Assembly: GCA_964624825.1 (NCBI GenBank)
Contig: CAZUYD010000003.1
Coordinates: 40,885-104,884, forward strand
Source of the DNA: Enorma sp964624825
Lineage (GTDB): Bacteria; Actinomycetota; Coriobacteriia; Coriobacteriales; Coriobacteriaceae
Direction of reading: 5' to 3'
Length of the DNA: 64,000 bases
Below the pieces are notes generated by a model, which was not told the origin of the DNA, did not search any database, and saw only the letters and a list, made by a program, of their open reading frames with translations. Of this stretch, positions 44,463-53,894 are shown piece after piece; the first letter of the stretch is position 1; each line of letters opens with the position of its first letter. A program made the translations under genes and the position numbers.

Positions 44463-47012
44463 TTACGACGCGAACGCGCGCTCAGGCCGAATGCAGCGCA
44501 GCCGCCGCATCGCGAGCATTGATATGACCAATGCCGCCAGAATGTAGCAGACGAGCACAGCGCAGGCTGTGCCGAACCCGGCAAGTGAACCCGAGATCGC
44601 CCCACGAAGCGCGCTCGCAAGCACGGGGATGGGCAGCACGGCGCCCAGTGCGGAGAACGCATCGGCAACGAAGGATGCCGGAAGGATGCTTCCCGCGCAG
44701 ACGAGTTGAACGAGCAGCAACGCCAGTGCGATCGCAACCGCGGCATGCCGCCCAACGAGGACATGGAGCGCCTGCATCAGCGCCGCGAAGGCAAGCGAGG
44801 CCAATGCCACAAGCGCCGCATATGCCGCGGCGTTCTCAGGTCGGGCGCCGGTAAGGACCAGGATGCCCGCGCCGACGACAATGCCCTGAAGCAGCGCGCA
44901 GAGGCTCAGCGAAGCGAAGCCCGCCGTTGTCGCGGCGGCACCGCGCCCCGCAAGCGCGGCGCGGCGGTCGAGCCACGGAAGCACGCACGACGCCGCGAGC
45001 ACGCCTGCCCAGAGCACCGTGGAAAGCGCAAGCGGGGTGAAGATGGACGCGGAATCGTCAACCTGGTTGAGCGTCGAGGTAGTGAGCGAGACCGACCGCG
45101 CGGCGACGTCGGCGCGATCCGACGCGTCGGTTGAAAGCGCGCTGAGCGAATCGCTGGCCGAGGACAGAGCCTCGCCGATGGTATTCTGGCCGTCGCGCAG
45201 CTGGCTCACGCCATCGACGAGCTGAGATTGCACGCTGGCAAGCGTGGAAAGACCATCGCCCAAGCTCGAAACCCCAGTTCCCACCAGACTGAGCGCATCC
45301 CCCAGCGTGGCGCTCCCCTGCCCCAGCTGCGCGGTTGCCACAGAGAGCGAGCTGAGCACCTGCGGCAAGGCCGAGGTGCCGGCGGCAACGGCCGAGGCTC
45401 CCTGGCCAAGCGATGCGAGTCCCGTGCCGAGTGCTGCCGCGCCTTGGGCAGAGGCTTCGAGCGCCGGGACGATTCCTTGTTCGATGGCCTGCTGCGAGAC
45501 CGCGAGACTCCCCGCCGCCGTCGCCGCAGGCTCGACCATCTGGCTCGCAAGCGCGGCAGCCGCCGAGGCCTCCTCCTGCGCGGCGGCGACGGCCTCCTCG
45601 TAGGTTTCCTGCGCCTGGGCGAGTTCGCCGCGCGCATCGGAGAGGCTATCGAGGCCGTCTGCGGCTTCCGTTGCCGCGCTCGCCAAACGCGAAGCATCCG
45701 ATGCCGCCTGCACGAGCTCCTGGAGAAGCGCCGTACGTTCCTCATCTATCTGTGCAAGTTTGTTTGCGATTTTGGTCAAATCATCAGCGGAGACCTCATC
45801 CGATGAAGCCCGCTTGGAAAGCTCGGTGGTAAGCTCGCTGCTCTGCTCATCGAGCTCAGCAAGCCGCTGGACGATGCCCTGCGCTTCTGATTCGGAGCTC
45901 TCAGATGAAAGGGTCTGCGCCAGTTCCTGGGCAGCGCCGGAAAGCTCCTCAACTGATGAAACTGTCTCGCCTGCCGTATCGACAAGCTCGCGTGCCGCCG
46001 CCTCAATATCGCCTGACGCGTCATCCATGGTGCTCAGCGCCAAAGCGAGCGACTCCACATGGGTGCCGAGCTCGGGCGCGGCCGACACCAGGTCGCTCAA
46101 GCTCTCAATGGAATCCTTCATGTTGTCGGAAACGGCGCTCAAGGCGGAAGCCGTCTGGTCGATGCCCTGGCTCAGCTGGTCGGCACCCGTGGCGAGGGCA
46201 TCGATTCCCGTGGACACGCCCGTGGCACCCGTCGAAAGCACCGAGACAAGCCCCTCGTTTACCTCGTCGATTCCTTCGGCGATGGCCGAGGTGCCCGTGC
46301 CCGCCGCCGTCACGCCCGAAGCGATGGCGTCGATACCGCTTGCAAGCGTATCGGTGCCCGACGCAGTCTCTTCAAGCCCCGTCGCAATGGCTTCCGTGCC
46401 CTCCTCAAGCGCTTCGTAGGCGCTATCGAGAATCACCGAGCCATCGGCCGTGAGCGCCAGGCTCGACGCCTGTCCGTTCACATCGTTGAGCACCTGCAAG
46501 ATATAGTCCTCGCCCAGATCTGCGCGCAGGCGCGCCTGCACCTGGCGCAAGACGGCCGAACCAGCCTGGGTTGCGAGCACGTTCTCGGTGCCATCGGAGA
46601 TTATCTGGAGCTGGGCGCGCTCTGGAGAATCGCCCGAGAGGCTCGACACCTTCTCCGAATAATCGGCGGGAATCTGGAGGATGAGCGCGTAGTCACCCTG
46701 AGCGAGCCCCTGCGCGGCGGTGTCCTCGTCCACCACATCCCACGCGAGCTCTTCGCTCTCGATAAGCGAATCAACCAGCTCATCGCCGGCGTTCACCGAG
46801 CGCCCGTCGGCATCGGTCGCGCCTTCGTCGAGGTTCACCACGGCAACCGGTATGCGCGTACTGGCATCGAGCGCAGGCGCGAGCGCAGCGATGAGCACCA
46901 CGGCGAGCGCAAGCGGAACGACGATCGCGGCCGCAAGCGCATACCGGCGGCGACGGCTGCGAGAAACGCCTGAAAAGCACTGACGAACCGAAGTCTTGAG
47001 CGCACTCATCAT
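44463..47012 (-). CDS. YhgE/Pip-type membrane protein
   Basis: 849 residues. One N-terminal helix (YALAAAIVVPLALAVVLIAA), then the extracellular IPVAVVNLDEGA... domain of the YhgE/Pip family, a long central region of Ala/Ser/Gly/Thr repeats with SGxxALxxG-type periodicity and coiled-coil stretches (about 190-640), and five to six C-terminal helices (about 665-840) as in ABC-2 permeases. Relatives include phage infection protein and type VII-linked EsaA. ATG 47012 overlaps the stop of the ATPase-like gene (ATGA), so the two are coupled. Probably an exporter component of unknown cargo. Confidence 0.88.
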   Translation of the reverse strand: MMSALKTSVRQCFSGVSRSRRRRYALAAAIVVPLALAVVLIAALAPALDASTRIPVAVVNLDEGATDADGRSVNAGDELVDSLIESEELAWDVVDEDTAAQGLAQGDYALILQIPADYSEKVSSLSGDSPERAQLQIISDGTENVLATQAGSAVLRQVQARLRADLGEDYILQVLNDVNGQASSLALTADGSVILDSAYEALEEGTEAIATGLEETASGTDTLASGIDAIASGVTAAGTGTSAIAEGIDEVNEGLVSVLSTGATGVSTGIDALATGADQLSQGIDQTASALSAVSDNMKDSIESLSDLVSAAPELGTHVESLALALSTMDDASGDIEAAARELVDTAGETVSSVEELSGAAQELAQTLSSESSESEAQGIVQRLAELDEQSSELTTELSKRASSDEVSADDLTKIANKLAQIDEERTALLQELVQAASDASRLASAATEAADGLDSLSDARGELAQAQETYEEAVAAAQEEASAAAALASQMVEPAATAAGSLAVSQQAIEQGIVPALEASAQGAAALGTGLASLGQGASAVAAGTSALPQVLSSLSVATAQLGQGSATLGDALSLVGTGVSSLGDGLSTLASVQSQLVDGVSQLRDGQNTIGEALSSASDSLSALSTDASDRADVAARSVSLTTSTLNQVDDSASIFTPLALSTVLWAGVLAASCVLPWLDRRAALAGRGAAATTAGFASLSLCALLQGIVVGAGILVLTGARPENAAAYAALVALASLAFAALMQALHVLVGRHAAVAIALALLLVQLVCAGSILPASFVADAFSALGAVLPIPVLASALRGAISGSLAGFGTACAVLVCYILAALVISMLAMRRLRCIRPERAFAS

Positions 47013-47800
47013 GCGACCACCTCCCCTGGTTGGTCCTGCTGGAAAAACTCCGCCCCAGCCGGCTGTTCGCCTCCGGCCGATGCGAGCTGCTCTGCCGCAG
47101 CGATGTCAAGCGGGGTCACCGCGTCCGCTTCCTGCGCGCAGGCACGCTCGCTCGTCGCCACCACCACCGCGCACCTCATCCGCCGCGCGCATGCGCGCAC
47201 ATCATCCAAGAGCGCGCACGCGGACGCGACGGGCAGGCCGGCCACGGCCTCATCGGTGAGGTCGATGACCGCCGCTTTCGGCTCGCCCGCCAGCGCAAGC
47301 GCCGCGGAAAGGCGCGCGCAGCCGCAGGCATCCAGGCGATCGACGCGCTGAGCGGCCATCGTCGCAAGCCCAAGTTCTGCAAGATGCGCCAACACGTCGA
47401 GGCCGCGGGCGCCGCGCAGCGCCGCCTCGTGTGCCACGGACTCCTCGACCGTCATGTTCGGCGCAACGGGCGCCGCGTCCGTGAAGATTCCCAAACCGAC
47501 GGACGCAGACGATGTGCCCGCATGCGGCTGCGCCGAAGCCCTGCGCCCTTCCAGCCGCCAGCGGGCGGATCGCTTTGGACGGGCGCGCTCGACATCGCAC
47601 ACGACCAGCGAGCCCGACGTCGGCCGCACGACGCCCGCTATGGCGAGCAAGGCGTCACGCGCGGGGGCATGCTCCGAGGCGAACAGCGCATGCACCGTAC
47701 CCGCGCATGCGGAGAAGGTCATGAACTCGAATGATCGATAATCGCGATACGCATATGAAGCATCGTGCGCCAAGATAACGGGAACATCGACTGAAGACAC
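47009..47800 (-). CDS. Degenerate ABC-ATPase-like protein paired with YhgE/Pip
   Basis: About 263 residues. The layout follows an ABC ATPase: RDALLAIAGVVRPTSGSLVV sits where the helix after Walker A is, APNMTVEESVAHEAALRG matches the usual mid-domain, and LDACGCARLSAALALAGEPKAAVIDL matches signature plus Walker B. But the Walker A GxxGxGKS is replaced by SEHAPARDA, the signature LSGGQ by LDACGC, and the catalytic Glu after Walker B is missing. It should not hydrolyse ATP. GTG 47800 has GGGAGG 4 nt upstream; ATG 47812 is the alternative. Divergent from gltX. Confidence 0.75.
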   Translation of the reverse strand: MSSVDVPVILAHDASYAYRDYRSFEFMTFSACAGTVHALFASEHAPARDALLAIAGVVRPTSGSLVVCDVERARPKRSARWRLEGRRASAQPHAGTSSASVGLGIFTDAAPVAPNMTVEESVAHEAALRGARGLDVLAHLAELGLATMAAQRVDRLDACGCARLSAALALAGEPKAAVIDLTDEAVAGLPVASACALLDDVRACARRMRCAVVVATSERACAQEADAVTPLDIAAAEQLASAGGEQPAGAEFFQQDQPGEVVA

Positions 47801-47961
47801 GGAACCTCCCATGATCGGTTCTACGCGTGGGGCGCGATTGCAGTAGCACGTGCTGCATTCATACCTTAATACCCCATTTATAGGTGATTCGACGGCAAAA
47901 CACGAGTTTATCTTTGCCGTATAATGCATGGAGCCCATTGAAGCCTATTTGAGGAGACCGC

Positions 47962-49461
47962 ATGACCGCACCTGTCCGCGTCCGCTTTGCCCCCTCGCCC
48001 ACCGGCAAGCTGCACATCGGTGGCGCGCGCACGGCAATCTATAACTGGGCGTTTGCCCGCGCCAACGGCGGAACGTTCATCCTGCGCATCGACGACACCG
48101 ACCCCACCCGCTCTACCGAGGAGAACACGCAGATCATCCTGCGCGCCATGCGGTGGCTGGGACTCGACTGGGACGAAGGCCCCGAGGTGGGCGGAGGATG
48201 CGGCCCCTACGCGCAAACCGAGCGCATGGACCTGTACCGAAAAGCCGCCGAGCGCCTGCTCGCAGAGGGGAAAGCGTATCCGTGCTTCTGCACGTCCGAG
48301 CAGCTCGCCGAAGACCGCGCGGCGGCGCAGGCGCGCAAAGACCCCTTCCAGGGTTACAACCGCCGCTGTCGATGCATCCCCGCCGCTGAGGCGCAGGCGC
48401 GCATCGCGGCAGGAGAGCCCTACACCCTGCGCATCAAGGTTCCCGAAGATCGCGGCAGCGTGGTCATCGACGACGCGGTGCATGGCCGCGTGACCTTTGC
48501 CGCTAACGAGCTCGACGATTTCGTGATCTTCCGCTCGGACGGCACCCCGACCTACAACTTCGCGACCGTGGTGGACGACGCCGCCATGGGCATCACGCAC
48601 GTCATCCGCGGCGACGACCACCTCTCGAACACCCCGCGCCAGGTCATGGTCTACGAGGCACTGGGCGCCCCGGTGCCCACCTTCGCGCACATCTCCATGA
48701 TTCTCGGCGCCGACGGCAAGAAGCTCTCCAAGCGCCATGGGGCGACGAGCGTTGAGGAGTACCGCGACGCCGGCTACCTATCCGATGCGTTCGTGAACTA
48801 CCTGGCGCTGCTCGGCTGGTCGCTTGACGGCGAGACCACCATCATCCCGCGGGACGTGCTGGCAAGCCGCTTCTCGCTCGAGCGCATCTCCAAGAATCCG
48901 GCGACCTTCGATCCCAAGAAGCTCGATTGGGTAAACGCGGAGTACATCAACCGCATGGACGACGAGACGTTCACGAGCTCCATCATGCTTCCGCAGCTCG
49001 AGGCGGCCGGCATCGCGGTCACGCGCGAGGAACACGACGATGCCTGGTGGCGCGTGCTCGCCGGCATCATACGCCCGCGCACCAAGATGCCCGCCGACGC
49101 CGCCTCCGTCGCCGCACCCATCTTCGCGACCGCCGAGACCCTTGTCTTTGACGAGAAATCGGTCGCGAAGGGACTTGCGAAGGACGGCATGGACGTCGTA
49201 CTCGACGCAGCGCGCGGGGCGCTCGACGCAATTCCGGCTAAGCGCTGGCACGCAACCGATATCGACGCCGCCCTTGAGCCGCTGCCCGATGTGCTCGACA
49301 TGAAGAAGCGCTTGGTGTTCCAGGCGGTGCGCGTCGCCGTCTGCGGCACTATGGTGAGCCCGCCGCTCGGCGAGACCATGGAGCTGGTGGGGCGCGACGA
49401 CTGCCTCGCCCGCATCGACCGCTCCCGCACGATGGCCGGAGCCCGTACAACCGAGCGCTAA
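47962..49461 (+). CDS. gltX: Glutamyl-tRNA synthetase
   Basis: Class I synthetase, 499 residues. RFAPSPTGKLHIGGARTA holds the HIGH-type motif and KKLSKRHG (Lys254-Arg258) the KMSKS loop. Also EENTQIILRAMRWLGLDWDEG. ATG 47962 has GAGGAG 5 nt upstream, and TATAAT at 47920-47925 is a probable -10. Many bacteria of this type let GltX also charge tRNA-Gln, with correction by GatCAB; no glnS or gatCAB is in this window, so that is open. Confidence 0.97.
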   Translation: MTAPVRVRFAPSPTGKLHIGGARTAIYNWAFARANGGTFILRIDDTDPTRSTEENTQIILRAMRWLGLDWDEGPEVGGGCGPYAQTERMDLYRKAAERLLAEGKAYPCFCTSEQLAEDRAAAQARKDPFQGYNRRCRCIPAAEAQARIAAGEPYTLRIKVPEDRGSVVIDDAVHGRVTFAANELDDFVIFRSDGTPTYNFATVVDDAAMGITHVIRGDDHLSNTPRQVMVYEALGAPVPTFAHISMILGADGKKLSKRHGATSVEEYRDAGYLSDAFVNYLALLGWSLDGETTIIPRDVLASRFSLERISKNPATFDPKKLDWVNAEYINRMDDETFTSSIMLPQLEAAGIAVTREEHDDAWWRVLAGIIRPRTKMPADAASVAAPIFATAETLVFDEKSVAKGLAKDGMDVVLDAARGALDAIPAKRWHATDIDAALEPLPDVLDMKKRLVFQAVRVAVCGTMVSPPLGETMELVGRDDCLARIDRSRTMAGARTTER

Positions 49462-49518
49462 CGGTCAGGTGGCGACTGCCGTAGAATCTGCCAGCACGAA
49501 CGCGAGCGAGGAATTCCC

Positions 49519-51222
49519 ATGGCGCAATCGTACGCAAGCACCTCGACATTCGAGATCTTAGGGCCCGTCATGGTCGGCCCCTCGTCCTCGCACACCGCGG
49601 GCGCGCTGCGCTGCGCTCAGGTCGCCGCATCGCTTATGGAAGCGCCCGTCGCACGCGTGCGCTTCACGCTCCACAACAGCTTTGCCCATACCTACCGCGG
49701 GCACGGCACCGACCGCGCCCTCGTTGCGGGCATCTTAGGCATCGCACCCGATGACGAGCGCATTCGCGATGCGTTCGCGCTGGCGCGAGAGCGCGGCCTT
49801 GCGTTCGAGTTCACGCCGGGCGCAGACGATGAGCTGCTGCATCCGAATACCGTTGACATCGAGATGGTCGACGTGGCGGGCAATGTGTGCATGGCGCGCG
49901 GCGAGAGCCTGGGAGGCGGGCGCGTGCGCCTCTCGCGCATCAACGAGGTCGAGGTGGACATCACCGGTGAATACGACACGATCTTCGTCATGCACCGGGA
50001 TGCGCAGGGCGTGCTAGCCGCCCTCACCGTGCTCCTCTCCAACAACGGCATCAACATCGCGTTCATGCGCACCTATCGTACCGAGCGCGGCGGCGCTGCC
50101 TACACGGTCTTCGAGCTCGATGACCTACCGCGCGGCGAGCGCCTGGACGGGCTGCTTGAGCAGCTGCGTGCACACCCGGAGGTGCGCGCAGCCACGCTCA
50201 TCCGCGTTCCCGGGTCTGCGCGCGCCGCAGACCCCGGTGCGCTCGTTCACGGGTTCACCCATGCATCGGAGCTCCTCGCGCTCTGCCACGGTGGATGCGC
50301 CGGCGAAGCGACAGACCCCGCACAACGGGACGTTCCCGGGCAACATGCTGTTGAAGACCCTGGCGCAGAAGCCACCTGCCCCGCAGGGCGCACCGCGGCA
50401 TGGCGGTCGATTGGCACCGTCATGCGCTGCCGCGAGGAAGAGCTGTTCGGCGCGAAGCGCGCGCATCGCGCGATGGCGCGCACCATCGAGGTCATGCGCA
50501 GCGAGACCACAGAGCCGCTTACGCATCCCGCGCCATCGCTCGGCGGCCTTATCGGCGGCGAAGCGGCGCGGTTGCATAACGCTGCGAAGCGATATGCCGC
50601 GGGACTCATGGGAGCCGTGCAGAGCGAGGCGGTCGCACAGGCGATGGCGGTGCTCGAGCGCAGCGCCGCGATGGGAGTCATCGTTGCGGCGCCCACCGCT
50701 GGGTCTGCCGGCGTGGTACCCGGGTGCGTCCTCGTCGCCGCGCAGGCGCTGGAGTGCACCGACGAGACGATTGCCGACGCGCTCTATTGCGCCGCCGCCG
50801 TCGGTCTCATCCTCATGTTGAACGCAAGCGTCTCGGGCGCCGAAGGCGGATGCCAAGCCGAGGTGGGCAGCGCCGCCGCCATGGCTGCCGCCGCGCTCGT
50901 CGAGCTACATGGCGGCTCACCTGCCCAAGCGCTCGATGCCGCCTCCATCGCGCTGGGAAACCTGCTCGGTCTCGTCTGCGATCCGGTGGGCGGCCTGGTC
51001 GAGGTACCGTGCCAGAACAGAAACGCCATCGGTGTCGCCGCGGCGTTCTCGTCCGCGCAGCTTGCACTCTCGGGCGTGAGCGCCCTCGTCCCGTTCGACG
51101 AAATGGCGGCCGTCATGCGCGACGTGGGTGCGGCGCTTCCCGCCAGCCTGCGCGAAACGGCCGCGGGCGGCATTGCCCAAGCACCTTCTGCATGCGCCCG
51201 CTGCGCGCAGATGCGCGCATAG
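49519..51222 (+). CDS. L-serine dehydratase, Fe-S type, beta and alpha parts in one chain
   Basis: Serine to pyruvate and ammonia. 567 residues. 1-145: beta domain (FEILGPVMVGPSSSHTAGAL). About 150-230: ACT domain (TIFVMHRDAQGVLAALTVLL). About 235-300: low-complexity linker unlike either subunit. 300-567: alpha domain with APTAGSAGVVPGC and cluster cysteines in GAEGGCQAEVG and VCDPVGGLVEVPCQNRN. In Bacillus the two parts are separate proteins with the ACT domain on beta; here they are fused. AGGAA lies 5 nt before ATG 49519. The cluster would come from the SUF system. Confidence 0.94.
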   Translation: MAQSYASTSTFEILGPVMVGPSSSHTAGALRCAQVAASLMEAPVARVRFTLHNSFAHTYRGHGTDRALVAGILGIAPDDERIRDAFALARERGLAFEFTPGADDELLHPNTVDIEMVDVAGNVCMARGESLGGGRVRLSRINEVEVDITGEYDTIFVMHRDAQGVLAALTVLLSNNGINIAFMRTYRTERGGAAYTVFELDDLPRGERLDGLLEQLRAHPEVRAATLIRVPGSARAADPGALVHGFTHASELLALCHGGCAGEATDPAQRDVPGQHAVEDPGAEATCPAGRTAAWRSIGTVMRCREEELFGAKRAHRAMARTIEVMRSETTEPLTHPAPSLGGLIGGEAARLHNAAKRYAAGLMGAVQSEAVAQAMAVLERSAAMGVIVAAPTAGSAGVVPGCVLVAAQALECTDETIADALYCAAAVGLILMLNASVSGAEGGCQAEVGSAAAMAAAALVELHGGSPAQALDAASIALGNLLGLVCDPVGGLVEVPCQNRNAIGVAAAFSSAQLALSGVSALVPFDEMAAVMRDVGAALPASLRETAAGGIAQAPSACARCAQMRA

Positions 51223-51358
51223 CCAGCCGCGCGCGGCGCGGGCTCACCGGCGCAGCGAGGCTTCGCACGCCGAGGCGCGCCGCCGCGGTCGCAAAGCCCT
51301 GCGAACCGCCGTCCCGAAACATTGTGCATCGCGTCGACGGCCAGCATGACACATGCAA

Positions 51359-51391
51359 CTGTCCTGACCAATAGGTATAATCCCAGGACAG
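51359..51391 (+). promoter_or_regulatory. Promoter -10 framed by an 8-bp inverted repeat
   Basis: CTGTCCTG (51359-51366) and CAGGACAG (51384-51391) are perfect inverted copies, 17 bp apart. TATAAT (51376-51381) lies between them, 37 nt before the L,D-transpeptidase start. This is operator geometry for a dimeric repressor, or a leader hairpin if transcription starts upstream. No strong -35. Confidence 0.5.
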
Positions 51392-51417
51392 CTCATATCT
51401 TCTTGGGGGTTTACCGA

Positions 51418-53064
51418 ATGCCGATCCCAAACGTTCCAGAAGTCGAACAGACGCAGCGCGTCAGCTCGCCGGTTCCCATTGGCGCCCACGCGCGCAGCAC
51501 GGAAAACACAACGGGCTCCACCGCGCAATGGAAACGCCCCGGCTCGCCGGGCGGCCGCACGCCGAACAACCACGAGCCGGAGCGTCATCGCAAGCGCGCG
51601 CCGCTCGTCGCGCTCATCATTGTCGTCGCGCTCATCGCGGTCGTCTATGCCGGCGGCGTCGTGGTCTTCTCGAACCTGTTCTACCCGAACACCACCATTG
51701 CCGGCGCCGACGTCTCGCTTCTCGACGCCGGAAGCGCGGCGGCGCGCATCCGCTCGGTTATAAACCGATACTCGCTGACGGTGGAGGGAGGCGACTTCAG
51801 CTGGACCTATGAGCCCGAATCCGCCGATGAGTTCATCGACGCGGAAAGCACCGCCGCAGAGATCCTCCAGAACAACGAGCCCTTTGCCTGGCCGGCGCGC
51901 CTGTTCGAGGCGTTGACCACCGCAGAAGAGCAGACGACCGATGCGGATATCGACCTTACGGCCGAGCCCGACCTCTCGTTTCTCTCCGCGTCCTTCGACA
52001 TCACGACGTTCGAGGAAAGCCTGGGCGCAGCCATCGACAGCTACAACGAGGGTCGATCCGGCACGTTCGATACCGAGAGCGCCTATGACGAGGAGACCGG
52101 CACGTTCAGCCTCGATGCCGTGAAGGCGAATCAGCTCCTCGACCGCGAGGCGGTCATCGCCTACGCGAAGATCTCGCTTTCCGTCCTCGCGCAGGACGCA
52201 TCGCTCGATGCTATCAGCGACGAGGTGTATGTCCCCCTGGCCGACGACCATACCGACGAGGAGATCGAGGCTGCCTGCACGGCGGCGAACGAGCTGTTGG
52301 GATGCGAGCTCACCCTCACCTTAGGAGGCAGCGAGGTCGCGGTGGTCGACAGCGAGCAAATCGTGCAGTGGATCACGTTTGACGACGACCTGACCCCGTC
52401 GCTCGACCTCGATGCGATTAACGCCTGGACCGATGAGCTCGACGATGGCCTGGATACCGTGGGCACCACGAGGACCTACACGCGCGAGGACGGCGAGGTC
52501 GTCACCGTCTCGGGCGGCACCTTCGGTTGGATGACCGATTCCGACGAGCTGGCAGATGAGATCGCCGAGACGATTGAGAACGGTGAGAGCGGTGAGCTCG
52601 CCATTCCCACCACACAGGAGGGCGACGTCTTCACGGCGCAAGGGGAGCGCGACTGGGGCGCCTATGTCGATATCGACATCTCCGAGCAGTACGCGCGCTA
52701 CTACGACGCCGACGGCAATCTCTTATGGGAGTCAGGCATTATCACGGGCAACCCGACCACCGGGTACGACACCCCAACCGGCGTGTACTACCTCAACAAC
52801 AAGACGACCAATACGGTGCTGCGCGGCCCGTATGATGAAGAGACCGGTGAATACGAATGGGAGAGCACCGTCTCGTATTGGATGCCGTTCGTCGGCAGCG
52901 CGGTCGGCCTGCACGATGCCAGCTGGCAATCGGCGTCGAGCTTCGGCAACGCCAGCGCGTACAAAAGCGTCGGCAGCCATGGGTGCGTGAACCTGCCCTC
53001 CGATAAAGCGGAGGAGCTCTTCAGCATCCTCGAGATAGGGACCTGTGTTATCGTTCACAACTGA
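51418..53064 (+). CDS. L,D-transpeptidase with peptidoglycan-binding-type domains
   Basis: 548 residues. A cytoplasmic Pro/Arg-rich start (1-58), one membrane helix (about 59-82), an extracellular region with tandem YkuD-associated PG_binding_4-type repeats (about 85-395), then a YkuD catalytic domain with HDASW...SVGSHGCVNLP (catalytic Cys523). Forms 3-3 crosslinks or attaches proteins to peptidoglycan outside the membrane. The extracellular part is acidic. ATG 51418 has TGGGGGT about 8 nt upstream; an ORF opening at 51322 includes the promoter and is not used. Confidence 0.94.
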   Translation: MPIPNVPEVEQTQRVSSPVPIGAHARSTENTTGSTAQWKRPGSPGGRTPNNHEPERHRKRAPLVALIIVVALIAVVYAGGVVVFSNLFYPNTTIAGADVSLLDAGSAAARIRSVINRYSLTVEGGDFSWTYEPESADEFIDAESTAAEILQNNEPFAWPARLFEALTTAEEQTTDADIDLTAEPDLSFLSASFDITTFEESLGAAIDSYNEGRSGTFDTESAYDEETGTFSLDAVKANQLLDREAVIAYAKISLSVLAQDASLDAISDEVYVPLADDHTDEEIEAACTAANELLGCELTLTLGGSEVAVVDSEQIVQWITFDDDLTPSLDLDAINAWTDELDDGLDTVGTTRTYTREDGEVVTVSGGTFGWMTDSDELADEIAETIENGESGELAIPTTQEGDVFTAQGERDWGAYVDIDISEQYARYYDADGNLLWESGIITGNPTTGYDTPTGVYYLNNKTTNTVLRGPYDEETGEYEWESTVSYWMPFVGSAVGLHDASWQSASSFGNASAYKSVGSHGCVNLPSDKAEELFSILEIGTCVIVHN

Positions 53065-53099
53065 CGGGGAACTTCATACGAACAATTAAAGGGTGGGGC

Positions 53100-53888
53100 A
53101 TGTCTGAACGCATCTTGCTCGTTGAGGACAATCCGACGATCGTGGAATCCCTTACCGAGCTACTCGCGGCCGAGGGGTATTCCGTTGACCAGGTAACCCG
53201 CCAGGACAACGCGCTCGAACGGGTGCTGGATGGCGATGTGGTGTCCGCCCCAGCCGGGGCTGCTGCGCGCTCACGGAAAACCGACGGCGCCGCACGTGAG
53301 CGTGCTTCCATCGGACAATATGCTGGCCGCCGTGCGAGCGCCGCTCCCTACGCGCTCGTGCTGCTCGATGTAACGCTTGCGCAGGGCAGCGGGTTTGCCG
53401 TGTGCAGCGCCCTCAAGCAGGCGATGCCTCAGCTTCCCATCATCTTCCTCACCGCATCGGACGATGAGTTCACCACGGTGGCAGGCATCCAGTTGGGCGC
53501 CGACGACTACATCGCCAAGCCGTTCCGCCCGCGCGAGCTGTTGGCGCGCATCGCCGCAACGATCCGACGGTCGCAACCGGCCTCGCACGTCATCGTGCTC
53601 GGCCCGCTCATCATCGACACCGACCGCGCCCATGTGGAACGACGCGGCGTCGAGGTCGTCCTTTCCGCCTTCGAGTATCGCTTGCTGCTGCTGTTCGCCA
53701 CCAACGCAGGCAAGCTCGTCACCCGCGACGCGATCCGCGATGCCCTCTGGGATGACGCCGGAACCTATATTGAGGAGAACACCCTTTCGGTGAACATCAA
53801 GCGCCTGCGCGACAAAATCGAAGACGATCCCGCGCACCCGCAGATCATCGCCACCGTGCGTGGCCTAGGCTATAAAGCGGTGGGGTGA
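53100..53888 (+). CDS. OmpR-family response regulator with receiver insertion
   Basis: 262 residues, versus about 225 for the family. The receiver begins ILLVEDNPTIVESL; the phospho-acceptor is Asp90 in LLDVTL and the Lys is in IAKPF. Asp90 is about 35 residues late because a Ala/Arg/Ser-rich segment (about 52-84, AGAAARSRKTDGAARERAS) is inserted between helix 2 and strand 3. The C-terminal winged helix ends VRGLGYKAVG. Six bp precede the kinase gene. Likely controls the downstream ABC transporter. GGGTGGGG precedes ATG 53100. Confidence 0.93.
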   Translation: MSERILLVEDNPTIVESLTELLAAEGYSVDQVTRQDNALERVLDGDVVSAPAGAAARSRKTDGAARERASIGQYAGRRASAAPYALVLLDVTLAQGSGFAVCSALKQAMPQLPIIFLTASDDEFTTVAGIQLGADDYIAKPFRPRELLARIAATIRRSQPASHVIVLGPLIIDTDRAHVERRGVEVVLSAFEYRLLLLFATNAGKLVTRDAIRDALWDDAGTYIEENTLSVNIKRLRDKIEDDPAHPQIIATVRGLGYKAVG

Positions 53889-53894
53889 GCGGAG

